Shown: piece after piece, positions 1-6,792 of the stretch
Layout: every line of letters starts with the position of its first letter
Numbering within the stretch: position 1 is the first letter of the stretch
From: an uncultured Clostridia bacterium
Lineage (GTDB): Bacteria > Bacillota_A > Clostridia > Oscillospirales > Oscillospiraceae
DNA length: 9,444 nucleotides
Assembly (NCBI GenBank): GCA_946410505.1
Contig: CAMKAP010000067.1
Location: 1 to 9,444 of the forward strand
Reading direction: 5' to 3'
Program-made: the position numbers and the translations under genes
Notes under the pieces: generated by a model
The model's database searches: none
What the model was told of the DNA's origin: nothing
Seen by the model: the letters and a program-made list of their open reading frames with translations, nothing else

Positions 1-1484
1 GCCGTGAGCCCCGTTCCGGGATGCGGCTGGAAACCTGTCATCGCCGTCGCGGAATTATCCAGCACCATCATCAGCATATTGGAATGATAATAGCTGGCGT
101 TTAAAAGTCCCGGGAGTACCGTATGGAAAAAGGTCGAATCGCCGCACATCGTCACCACCGGCTGACGCATGCCGAAATTGCTGAGCTGGCCCAGTCCCTC
201 GGCCAGATTGATGCCGGAACCCATGCAGTTGCAGGCCTGGTAAATATAGTGGCCTGCCTCCTGGCTGCTCATGATATAGCATCCGATATCGCCGATCACC
301 ACACCAGGTTCTTTGGAACAGCGCTTGAGCGCGCGTTTCAGAAGGAAAAATGTCGCCCTGTGCGGACATCCGGCGCAGAAATTCAGTTCCCGTTCCAGAA
401 GCGGTTCCGGCTCGCCTGCCGCGGCATCGACCGGGGCAGGGATCTCCGCCAGCTTCCGGACCGCATCCATAACTACGTCCGGATTCAGTTCCCCGATCCG
501 GGGAAGACCCCCGTCCCCGCGCCCGGCAAAATGGATCTGAAGCCGATGCTTCCCCGCCAGGGCCTGAAGCCCTTTTTCCAGGAAAGGATCCACCTCTTCC
601 ACAACGAGCACGGACTTTGCCCCTTTAAGATAGTTCAGTAATAACTCTTCCGGCATCGGCCAGACCGTCGCCAGACGAAGCAGACCGATCTCCTTTTCGA
701 GCCCGAGCCTCTGCAGCGCTTCCTTTGTATACAGACATCCTGTCCCGCCGGCCACCACAAGTTTTTCCGGATGTTCCGGCCCTTCATAATGATTATACGG
801 ACAATGTTCAAACTCTTCCCGGAAGTTCTCCAGAGTCTTAAGCATCGGGGTGTGCCGGTAGCTCACACAGACCAGACGGTCCCACTCATTCACCTGCCGG
901 AGCGGATTCGGCTTTTCGGGCAGCTTTCCCAAAACCACATTGCCCCGTCCATGACAGACCCGGGTCGTCAGCCGGATCACCACGATCTGTCGCAGTCTCT
1001 CCGATAGTTCAAAGGCGTACGGAACCAGATCCTTTGCCTCCTGCATATTGGTCGGCTCCAGCATCGGCAGATCTGCCGATTCCACCATAAAGCGGGAATC
1101 AAACTCATTCGTGCTGGAATGAGCGCTGGGGTCATCGCTGGTCACTACCACTACCCCGCCGATGGCCCCGTGCTGGGCGCCGCAGTGCAGCGCGTCCGCG
1201 CAGATCAGAAGACCATTCTGCTTTACAATACACAGTGAACGGGCATGGGCAAGGCTGGTCCCGATACAGGCCTCTAAAGCGCACACCTCATTCGCCGCCC
1301 ATTGTGCGTAAAAGCCTCTCTCATTCGCGATCCTGCCAAGCATATCCAGGACCTGCGAAGAAGGCGACCCGGGATAAGAAGCCGCAAAATTGATCCCGGC
1401 TTCCACCGCGCCCCTCACAATTGCTTCGTTTCCCTGCATCAGGCACACCTTTCCCGGTGCGTCGATCGTTGTCGTCCATAACAT
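1..1484 (-). CDS. iorA: Indolepyruvate:ferredoxin oxidoreductase alpha subunit, C-terminus cut by the window edge
   Basis: IorA uses thiamine diphosphate to decarboxylate aryl pyruvates oxidatively to aryl-CoA, passing electrons to ferredoxin; its partner is IorB. The visible 494 codons begin at ATG 1484, with GGGAGG at 1500-1495 about ten bases upstream. The N-terminal pyruvate:ferredoxin-oxidoreductase-like domain has the family pattern QGNEAIVRGAVEAG near residues 17-30, then ASYPGSPSSQ and WAANEVCALEA. DDPSAHSSTNEFDSR follows near residue 120. The TPP-binding half shows NFCAGCPHR (Cys370, Cys373), VIGDIGCY, and GDS at 448-450 with LDN at 475-477, the usual GDx...N cofactor motif, followed by TAMTG. 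Family members are about 600 residues and end in a two-cluster ferredoxin domain; that part, and any iorB, lies beyond base 1. The reading frame is intact throughout. Identification is strong at family level; the preferred keto acid cannot be read. Confidence 0.95.
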   Translation of the reverse strand, partial: MLWTTTIDAPGKVCLMQGNEAIVRGAVEAGINFAASYPGSPSSQVLDMLGRIANERGFYAQWAANEVCALEACIGTSLAHARSLCIVKQNGLLICADALHCGAQHGAIGGVVVVTSDDPSAHSSTNEFDSRFMVESADLPMLEPTNMQEAKDLVPYAFELSERLRQIVVIRLTTRVCHGRGNVVLGKLPEKPNPLRQVNEWDRLVCVSYRHTPMLKTLENFREEFEHCPYNHYEGPEHPEKLVVAGGTGCLYTKEALQRLGLEKEIGLLRLATVWPMPEELLLNYLKGAKSVLVVEEVDPFLEKGLQALAGKHRLQIHFAGRGDGGLPRIGELNPDVVMDAVRKLAEIPAPVDAAAGEPEPLLERELNFCAGCPHRATFFLLKRALKRCSKEPGVVIGDIGCYIMSSQEAGHYIYQACNCMGSGINLAEGLGQLSNFGMRQPVVTMCGDSTFFHTVLPGLLNASYYHSNMLMMVLDNSATAMTGFQPHPGTGLT

Positions 1485-1521
1485 CCGGATACCACCTCCC
1501 TGTCTGAAAAGTTCCCGGTCC

Positions 1522-1572
1522 TTCTTTATTATTATATAAAGAAATCATATAAAGGACTGCGTTTTTTTCACA
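1522..1572 (-). promoter_or_regulatory. Candidate iorA promoter region with palindromic element
   Basis: This AT-rich stretch upstream of iorA contains a TATAAT hexamer (1536-1531) with no good -35 at 17 bp, and an alternative pair GTGAAA (1571-1566) with TATGAT (1549-1544) at 16 bp. The TATAAT sits inside a perfect 8-bp inverted repeat, TTCTTTAT at 1522-1529 and ATAAAGAA at 1536-1543, separated by 6 bp, which could be an operator. AT-rich palindromes arise easily by chance, so promoter and operator are both tentative. Confidence 0.35.
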
Positions 1573-1593
1573 CTTCCTTTTTTATTTTGGCGA

Positions 1594-2545
1594 TTAAAAC
1601 CTTAGCCGGCGGCGCTCCGAATTCCTGGCCCCGCCTGCCTCCCGGTAGACCAGGACAACACTCGAATAATCGATACAGAGCCGCCGGTTGCCTCCCGCTT
1701 TCGGCACGGGTATGTTATCCAGGCTGAAAGAAGGCTTCTCATCCGAAGGAAGGACTTTGTAGCGGACCTGAGTCCCGGTGCTCCTGATCGCGCTGACCAG
1801 TTCCTCCTTGGTTCCTCCCGCACCCGGAAGTCTATACTCGGAATGCGGCGCCCCCTGGTTGACAGGATCTCCTCCGCGCACGTCGCGGTCGATCACATAT
1901 CCGTCCGGATCCGCTGTGATCGTAATATCACTGTACGACGAACCGAACAGATTTTTTTTGATTGCCTTCGCTCTTTCTTCCGGGCTCAGTCCTGACAGAT
2001 CTCTGCCCTCAATAGCCGTGGGCGCCCCCATCATGAGGTAGTGGAATAAGGTGCAGCGGAATACCACATTCCCTTTTTTGTCCGTAAATGCGGGCAGGAG
2101 CGAGAATCGAACCGGCGCAGTCATTCGTTCATTCCAGGGCACCCTGGTAGGGTAATAAAAAGCGCTTAAGGCCTCCCGCGTCTCCTTTCCTGTAATATCC
2201 CCTGTTCTGACCGCCTCTGAAAAGTTCTTTCCGAAGTCGCTGATGATCACCTTGCTGTGATTGGAGAAATGCGCGGTATAGAGCATATAGGAACGCCCGT
2301 CTTCGCTGATCTCAAAGTACTCTTCCTCGTTCTTCCCCGTCTCCGGATCCTTCGTAAGGAACATGACCTCTTCCCCATCCTTCTCGCCCCGGGGAATAGT
2401 CACCATCACCTCGGCAAGGAATTTCGTCCTTCCCGACGCCAGGGAAAGATCGTAGGTCTGGACAGCATAACCCTTTTTCTCATAGGTCCGGACAGGCAAG
2501 TCCCGGACCGATCAAAGAACCCACCCTGATCTTATAGTCGTTCAT
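1594..2545 (-). pseudogene. Unknown protein, probably frameshifted near its 5' end
   Basis: I do not recognise a family. The body is open from 2511 to the TAA at 1594-1596 (about 300 residues), but its first usable codon is a TTG at 2499 with no convincing ribosome binding site. A well-placed start lies upstream: GGGAGGAG at 2560-2553, seven bases, then ATG at 2545. From that ATG the frame reads about 21 codons (MNDYKIRVGSL...) to TGA at 2482-2480, so joining it to the body needs a +1 change between 2511 and 2483. A one-base insertion, a sequencing error, or less likely a programmed shift would explain this. Numbering from the TTG, residues 20-90 resemble the beta-rich linker domains of Gram-positive surface proteins (VTIPRG, SEDGR, then TAHFS at 75-79). 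No signal peptide, membrane segment or sorting motif is visible. It may be a detached fragment of a larger extracytoplasmic protein; this is inference. Confidence 0.6.
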
Positions 2546-2579
2546 CTGCGCGCTCCTCCCAGGGAATCCCCAACTCTGT

Positions 2580-2625
2580 CAAACCGCAAAACTTTTCAAA
2601 TAATGATTTTTTGCGTTTTAATGTT
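2580..2625 (+). repeat. Left copy of inverted, palindromic 44-46 bp element flanking the DUF4143 ATPase gene
   Basis: Reading inward toward the ATPase gene, it starts CAAACCGCAAAACT (2580-2593) and ends TTTTGCGTTTTAATGTT (2609-2625), overlapping the first base of the ATPase stop codon. The reverse complement of 3869-3912 aligns with it at about 37 of 44 positions with one 2-base gap; the outer 14 bases differ once. Internally it is an imperfect palindrome built on CGCAAAA/TTTTGCG. It has no U-tract on the minus strand, so it does not look like a standard terminator. Confidence 0.7.
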
Positions 2626-3845
2626 CAAACTGTTTCCAAAGCCTGATCATTTAACAGGAAAGCAAATAAATGCATCATCTGGTATCCGTTCTCAAGATTC
2701 GACAACGGATTGCGGTCCATAGTAATCAGGATTTTCTTATATCCATCATCAAGCCGGCGGAACGCTGAAATCTCTCGTTCCTTCGTCGCCTCGTCCTGTA
2801 TGGTATAAGAAACCTGTATGTAATACTGCTTGCCGCTTAGTTCCCTGGCGACAAAATCAATTTCTTTTTCCCGGTTTTTTCCGATATCTACGATATATCC
2901 TCTCCGAAGCAGTTCCAGGTATACGAGATTTTCAATAATGTGAGTAATCTCCATCTGCCTGTAATGGATGGCTGCATTCCGAAGCCCCATATCAGCAGCA
3001 TAATACTTGTTTTGAGTCTTCAGATACTCCTTTCCCTTAATGTCATAACGGTCAGCCCGATAAAAGAGAAAAGCATCACAAATATGACTCAGGTATCTGC
3101 TGATTGTTTCATTATCCACCGACTTAAAGCCGCTGCTCTTCAACGTATTTGCGATTTTGTTTGTGGAGACATATGCGCCGATAGAAGAGCAGAGGAGTTC
3201 TATTAGTGCAATAAACAACGCCTCATTGCGGATATCATATCGTTCTATCATATCCCTGGTAACCACTGTGTTTACCATCATATCCAGATAAGAACGTTTT
3301 TCCTGCTCCTCCGTTTCCCTGACAGCGTAGGGAAGCCCTCCAAACTGTACATATTCATCAAAGGCATCCATCTTATCTGTCTGCCGGTAAGCAAGAAATT
3401 CAGCAAACGACAGAGGAAATACCTTTATTTCAATCCCTCGTCCGCGAAAGATGGTATTGATATCGTGGGACAGCAGTTTGGAATTGGAGCCTGTAATATA
3501 TACATCCGTATTAAATTCAGCCTTTATTGAATTGACAACTTCCTCAAACCCTTCCACAAGCTGAATCTCGTCCAAAAACACATAGTACAGCTCATCATCA
3601 TGAACCGCTTCAGCTATGTAATGATAAAGCATATCCCCGTTCCTGAGCGCTTCCCATTTTTTCAGATCAAGCGACACTTTGATGATGTGATCCGAAGGAA
3701 CACCATCAGACAGAAGATACTCGTAGAACAATTCATTCAAAAGAACCGACTTTCCACATCTGCGGATGCCGGTAATTACCTTCACAATATCCTTTTTTCG
3801 ATATCGGATGAGCTTATTCAGAAGCTGCTCTCTCTTGATATACAT
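2625..3845 (-). CDS. AAA ATPase with C-terminal DUF4143 domain (COG1373 type)
   Basis: This 406-residue protein is an ATP-dependent member of the AAA_14/DUF4143 group, common and often multicopy in bacteria and archaea; its biological role is not established. Walker A is GIRRCGKS (residues 26-33), Walker B YVFLDEIQ (about 88-95), and the sensor-like strand VYITGSNSKLLS (115-126). FGGLPYAV follows at 168-175. The C-terminal part has AADMGLRNA (about 283-291), ENLVYLELLRRGY (305-317), EIDFVA (328-333) and YIQVSY (342-347), the DUF4143 region with a restriction-endonuclease-like fold. I chose ATG 3845 because GAGGTG lies eight bases upstream; a TTG at 3851 is in frame but only about two bases from that site. 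The gene is visibly more AT-rich than its neighbours and is bracketed by inverted copies of a palindromic element, suggesting acquisition as a unit. Length and motifs look complete. No terminator is evident after it. Confidence 0.93.
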   Translation of the reverse strand: MYIKREQLLNKLIRYRKKDIVKVITGIRRCGKSVLLNELFYEYLLSDGVPSDHIIKVSLDLKKWEALRNGDMLYHYIAEAVHDDELYYVFLDEIQLVEGFEEVVNSIKAEFNTDVYITGSNSKLLSHDINTIFRGRGIEIKVFPLSFAEFLAYRQTDKMDAFDEYVQFGGLPYAVRETEEQEKRSYLDMMVNTVVTRDMIERYDIRNEALFIALIELLCSSIGAYVSTNKIANTLKSSGFKSVDNETISRYLSHICDAFLFYRADRYDIKGKEYLKTQNKYYAADMGLRNAAIHYRQMEITHIIENLVYLELLRRGYIVDIGKNREKEIDFVARELSGKQYYIQVSYTIQDEATKEREISAFRRLDDGYKKILITMDRNPLSNLENGYQMMHLFAFLLNDQALETV

Positions 3846-3868
3846 ATGCAAATCACCTCACTGCCTAT

Positions 3869-3897
3869 AACATAAACGCAAAACTACAATATTTCAA
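3869..3897 (-). promoter_or_regulatory. Candidate sigma-A promoter of the ATPase gene, embedded in the palindrome
   Basis: TTGAAA (3897-3892, 5 of 6 bases of the -35 consensus) is followed after exactly 17 bases by TATGTT (3874-3869, 4 of 6 of the -10 consensus). The expected start site is near 3862, giving a short leader before the GAGGTGA ribosome binding site at 3859-3853. The -35 lies in the palindrome loop and one palindrome arm fills the spacer, so a protein bound to the palindrome would block RNA polymerase. No experiment supports it here; it rests on spacing and hexamer match. Confidence 0.5.
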
Positions 3898-3912
3898 GAG
3901 TTTTGCGTTTTG
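3869..3912 (-). repeat. Right copy of inverted element flanking the ATPase gene, containing a perfect 12-bp palindrome
   Basis: Plus-strand AAACGCAAAACT at 3874-3885 is the exact reverse complement of AGTTTTGCGTTT at 3899-3910, with a 13-base loop. Read on the minus strand from 3912 inward it begins CAAAACGCAAAACT and ends in ATGTT at 3873-3869, matching the element at 2580-2625 in the opposite orientation. It lies 23 bases upstream of the ATPase start codon, so it can be both a cassette end and an operator. Confidence 0.75.
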
Positions 3913-4112
3913 GTAAAAAACATAGAGGCCCTGGGACGTGTGAATTCCCCCATTTCTGTTATCTGCCGGAGGGGGTCCATGAGCGGAATGTGAGCAGCCT
4001 TTCTAATATCTATAAAAGTGATTGTTCTTCTGATTTATCGTTCTATCAATAACTCTATAAGCTTGTATTTGTCTTTGCTAAAAAGGCGAAATGGTGAACC
4101 TGCACACAGCTG
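3913..4112. other. About 200 bp without an assignable gene between the ATPase cassette and the operon terminator
   Basis: No convincing coding region, RNA gene or insertion-sequence end was recognised. On the minus strand a short frame (ATG 3980 to TGA 3896-3894, 28 codons) reads MDPLRQITEMGEFTRPRASM..., with open sequence extending about 17 codons further upstream. Its last codons and its stop fall inside the repeat at 3869-3912. It may be a fragment of an interrupted gene or mere chance. The half nearest the terminator (about 4000-4080) is AT-rich and could hold a promoter for the ATPase gene; no hexamer pair stands out there. Confidence 0.3.
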
Positions 4113-4154
4113 AAAAAAAAGAAGGGGGCCTGCCGCTGTGGGCAGACCCCCTTC
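4113..4154 (-). terminator. Rho-independent terminator of the four-gene operon
   Basis: On the minus strand GAAGGGGG (4154-4147), one mismatch and CTGCC (4145-4141) form a GC-rich stem with GGCAG and CCCCCTTC (4134-4121) around a six-base loop. Eight U residues follow (4120-4113). It begins 18 bases after the CapA-family stop codon. The plus-strand reading has only a broken T-rich stretch downstream, so the minus strand is the main direction. Confidence 0.93.
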
Positions 4155-4172
4155 CCTGTTCTTTTTTGCTGT

Positions 4173-5339
4173 TTACAGCTGGCGCAGGATATACTGCTTG
4201 ACCTTCTCCAGCGTGCTTCGCTTCCAGGCGCCCTCTGCCGCGGTGGCCGCAAAGGGTGCGATGATGTGGAAGTCCATGTGTTCGCCCTCGTAGTAGCCGT
4301 CCGGTTCGGTGCTGTTGTAGTACGCGTTCCAGACCTCCTCCGGAGCGTTGGTGAAGCGCTCGGGCTCCAGATAGCACAGCGTCCGGCGGTTTTCCGTGTC
4401 GAAGGCCTTGGCGTTCAGCGGGGCCAGCAGGCGGTATTCCTCTTCGCAGACGTCGGTGAAGATGTCCGGCAGCGGCGCGACGTCGATGCGCTCGTCGCCG
4501 CGGACGATCTGCAGACCTGTCGCCTCAAAATCCAGCTTCTCCTCGGTAAAGATCAGCTTGAGCAGTACGCCCACGTCGGTGTACTGGTGCACGCGCTGAT
4601 AGTTGGTATCGAAGATGAAGTTGCCCAGGGAGTAGAAGATCGCCTTGCCGTTGTCAAACAGCTCGTAATTCTCCGGCACGTGGGGGTGGTGCGCCACCAC
4701 CACGTCAGCGCCCAGCTCCAGGAACTTCAGATACCGATCCCTGGTGTAGGGATTGGGCAGGCTGGTGAACTCCTCGCCGCCGTGGGAGACGACCACGCAC
4801 CAGCGGCACTTGCCCTTGACCTCCGCGATGCGCTTTGCTATGTACTCCATATCGTTCCAGCGGAAAATGCCCGGCTCGGTGGCGGTGGCAGGGATGCACT
4901 CCGACAGATACGCCACACCAAACATGCCGATGCCGCCCGCCTCATCCAGGTAAACCGGCTCGGATGCCTCCACCTCGTTGAGACCGGCGCCGATCGTCCG
5001 GCAGCCCAGCTGCGCCGCCAGGGCGCGCGTGTTCACCAGGCCCTCGCGGCCGGCGTCCATGGTGTGGTTGTTGCCGATGGACCAGATGTCCGCGCCGATG
5101 CGCCGGAGCACCTGTGTCACCTCGGGACTCATGCTGTGGAAGAACACACCGTGGCTTCCGTTGTCCTCCGCGTCGATGAGCGGGCCCTCCACGTTGGCCA
5201 CTACGTGATCCGCGCTGTGGAAGAAGTCCAGCAGCGGCTGGGAGAGCAGGTTCTCGTCCTTCCACCGCTGGTCCATGTAGCGGTCAAAGCCGATGTCGCC
5301 GGTGAAAATGATCGAAGTTTTGTTCTTTTGATTCGCCAT
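4173..5339 (-). CDS. CapA-family (PGA_cap) metallophosphoesterase-fold protein, apparently cytosolic
   Basis: This 388-residue protein belongs to the CapA/PgsA family named after the poly-gamma-glutamate capsule protein, a branch of the calcineurin-like metallophosphoesterase fold; its reaction here is unknown. The metal-site motifs are in order and complete: FTGDIGFDR (12-20), NVEGPL (49-54), GNNHTMDAG (89-97), VVSHGGEEF (183-191), GADVVVAHHPH (210-220) and YSLGNFIFD (236-244). The C-terminal 130 residues are not recognised. Unlike classic capsule CapA, it has no N-terminal membrane anchor or signal peptide: the start MANQKNKTSIIFTGD runs straight into the first catalytic strand. ATG 5339 is preceded by AGGAG (5350-5346) at six bases, and the upstream dipeptidase gene ends 13 bases before. 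No capsule synthesis genes (capB/capC type) are nearby. The operon context points to processing of a peptide or gamma-linked substrate inside the cell, which is inference. It is the last gene before the terminator. Confidence 0.88.
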   Translation of the reverse strand: MANQKNKTSIIFTGDIGFDRYMDQRWKDENLLSQPLLDFFHSADHVVANVEGPLIDAEDNGSHGVFFHSMSPEVTQVLRRIGADIWSIGNNHTMDAGREGLVNTRALAAQLGCRTIGAGLNEVEASEPVYLDEAGGIGMFGVAYLSECIPATATEPGIFRWNDMEYIAKRIAEVKGKCRWCVVVSHGGEEFTSLPNPYTRDRYLKFLELGADVVVAHHPHVPENYELFDNGKAIFYSLGNFIFDTNYQRVHQYTDVGVLLKLIFTEEKLDFEATGLQIVRGDERIDVAPLPDIFTDVCEEEYRLLAPLNAKAFDTENRRTLCYLEPERFTNAPEEVWNAYYNSTEPDGYYEGEHMDFHIIAPFAATAAEGAWKRSTLEKVKQYILRQL

Positions 5340-5352
5340 GCTTGTCTCCTGT

Positions 5353-6792
5353 TCAACGAATGCGCTTGAGGGTCTCCAGCGTCAGCTGCCACACGCGCCG
5401 GGTGGAGGCGATGTGCAGCCGCTCCCGCGGCGTATGGATGTTGGTCAGGTCAGGGCCGAAGGAGATGCAGTCCAGCTCCGGCATCTTGCCGGAGAGGATG
5501 CCGCACTCCAGTCCCGCGTGGAGCGCCGCAATGGTCGGCTCCTCACCGTAGACGGCGCGGAAGGCCTCCACCGTGACGTCGCGCAGCGGGGAGTCGGGCC
5601 GGTACTCCCAGGCGGAGTAGGACGCGGGGATCTCGATGCTGCCGCCCAGGGCTTTGGTCAGCGCCGCCACGCGCTCGGTGGTCTCGTCCTTCTGGGAGTT
5701 GACGCTGGAGCGCACCATGAAGCGGGCCGTCACCTTGTCCTCCTCGGAGAACACCTGACCCAGGTTGAGGGAGGTCTGCACCAGGCCCGGCACGTCGGCG
5801 CTCATCATCTGCACGCCGTTGGGCGCGCAGAACAGAAAGCAGATCACGCGGCGGGTGCTGTCCGCGTCCAGCGCGGGGCCGGCGGCCTCCGCGGGGGAAA
5901 GACGCACGGATACGCCGCTGTCCGCGGTGTGGAACTCGCCCTTGAGCGCCGCGTCCAGCTCGGTCACGACGCGCTGCGCTGCGGCGGCGTTCGCCACGGT
6001 GATCACCGCGGAGGCGTCCCGCGGGATGGCGTTGTCCTTGGTGCCGCCGCGTACGTCCACGATGCGCACTTCGGTCTTCTCCGAAAGCTCATAGAGCGCG
6101 CGGCCCATGAGGATGTTGGAATTGGCGCGGCCCTTGTGGATCTCCTCGCCGGAGTGGCCGCCGATCAGCCCATCCACCGTCAGGGTGAAGGTCTCGCCGG
6201 CGAAGGGCTCGCGCTTCACGGGAAGGGTGCACACCGCGCGGGTCGAGCCGGCACAGCTGACGGTCAGCACCTTCTCCTCCTCGGAGTCGATGTTGATCAT
6301 GTACTTTGCCTTGAGGTCGGAGGCGTCCAGCGCGCGGGCGCCGATCATGCCCACCTCCTCGTCCACGGTGAACAGGCACTCCAGCGGTCCGTGGGCGATA
6401 TCGTCCGCGTCCAGGATCGCAAGGCCCATCGCCACGGCGATGCCGTCGTCCCCGCCCAGAGTGGTGCCCCGGGCGCCGACCTCGTCACCGTCCACGAACA
6501 GGTCGAGACTCTCCGTCTCCATGTCCTTGGCGCAGTCCGGATCCTTCTCGCAGACCATGTCCATATGGCCCTGCAGCATCACCGTGGGGGCGTTTTCGTA
6601 ACCCGGCGTCGCGCCCTTCCAGATGATGACGTTGTTGGCCTCGTCCTGGCGGTACTTCAGCCCGCGCTCTTTGGCGAAGGCGACCAGATAGTCGCTGATG
6701 GCCTTCGTGTGATAGGACCCGTGGGGGATGGCGCAGATCTGCTCAAAAAAGTGAAAAACGTTTTTTGGCTCCAGGCCGGATAGCACATTCAT
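5353..6792 (-). CDS. pepD: Cytosolic dipeptidase, M20 family, PepD/aminoacyl-histidine dipeptidase type
   Basis: PepD hydrolyses dipeptides, including Xaa-His, with a two-metal (usually zinc) centre. The 479-residue length is normal for the family. Residues numbered from ATG 6792: LQGHMDMV (73-80; His76, Asp78), LGGDDGIAVA (112-121; bridging Asp115), TVDEEVGMIGA (142-152; catalytic and metal glutamates 145-146), INIDSEEE (166-173; Asp169), lid and dimerisation region with GGHSGEEIHKGRANSN (211-226), HAGLECG (425-431), and SFGPDLTNIHTPRERLHI (444-461) carrying the last metal histidine. ATG 6792 is chosen over a longer in-frame start at 6819 because AGAGGAGG lies seven bases upstream at 6807-6800, and because the ATG overlaps the previous stop as ATGA, implying translational coupling. 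A CapA-family gene follows after 13 bases. Codon use is strongly GC-rich at third positions, more so than in the two upstream genes. Family assignment is firm; the actual dipeptide is unknown. Confidence 0.93.
   Translation of the reverse strand: MNVLSGLEPKNVFHFFEQICAIPHGSYHTKAISDYLVAFAKERGLKYRQDEANNVIIWKGATPGYENAPTVMLQGHMDMVCEKDPDCAKDMETESLDLFVDGDEVGARGTTLGGDDGIAVAMGLAILDADDIAHGPLECLFTVDEEVGMIGARALDASDLKAKYMINIDSEEEKVLTVSCAGSTRAVCTLPVKREPFAGETFTLTVDGLIGGHSGEEIHKGRANSNILMGRALYELSEKTEVRIVDVRGGTKDNAIPRDASAVITVANAAAAQRVVTELDAALKGEFHTADSGVSVRLSPAEAAGPALDADSTRRVICFLFCAPNGVQMMSADVPGLVQTSLNLGQVFSEEDKVTARFMVRSSVNSQKDETTERVAALTKALGGSIEIPASYSAWEYRPDSPLRDVTVEAFRAVYGEEPTIAALHAGLECGILSGKMPELDCISFGPDLTNIHTPRERLHIASTRRVWQLTLETLKRIR

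Noticed and set aside
123..641. Plus-strand open frame opposite iorA
   Set aside because: The minus strand is an uninterrupted iorA frame with TPP-site motifs; the plus-strand product has no family features.
1558..1568. TGCGTTTTTTT as a third copy of the TTTTGCGTTTT element
   Set aside because: Only about eight bases match and there is no second arm; likely chance in a T-rich stretch.
2580..2625. Left repeat as the transcription terminator of the ATPase gene
   Set aside because: Its possible stem is AT-rich and no U-run follows on the minus strand.
2578..3914. GT dinucleotide just outside both cassette repeats as a target-site duplication
   Set aside because: Two matching bases are expected by chance about once in sixteen, and no longer direct repeat is present.
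3934..3978. CCCCC/GGGGG inverted repeat as a structured RNA or terminator
   Set aside because: Only five base pairs around a 19-base loop, with no U-tract and no recognisable RNA motif.
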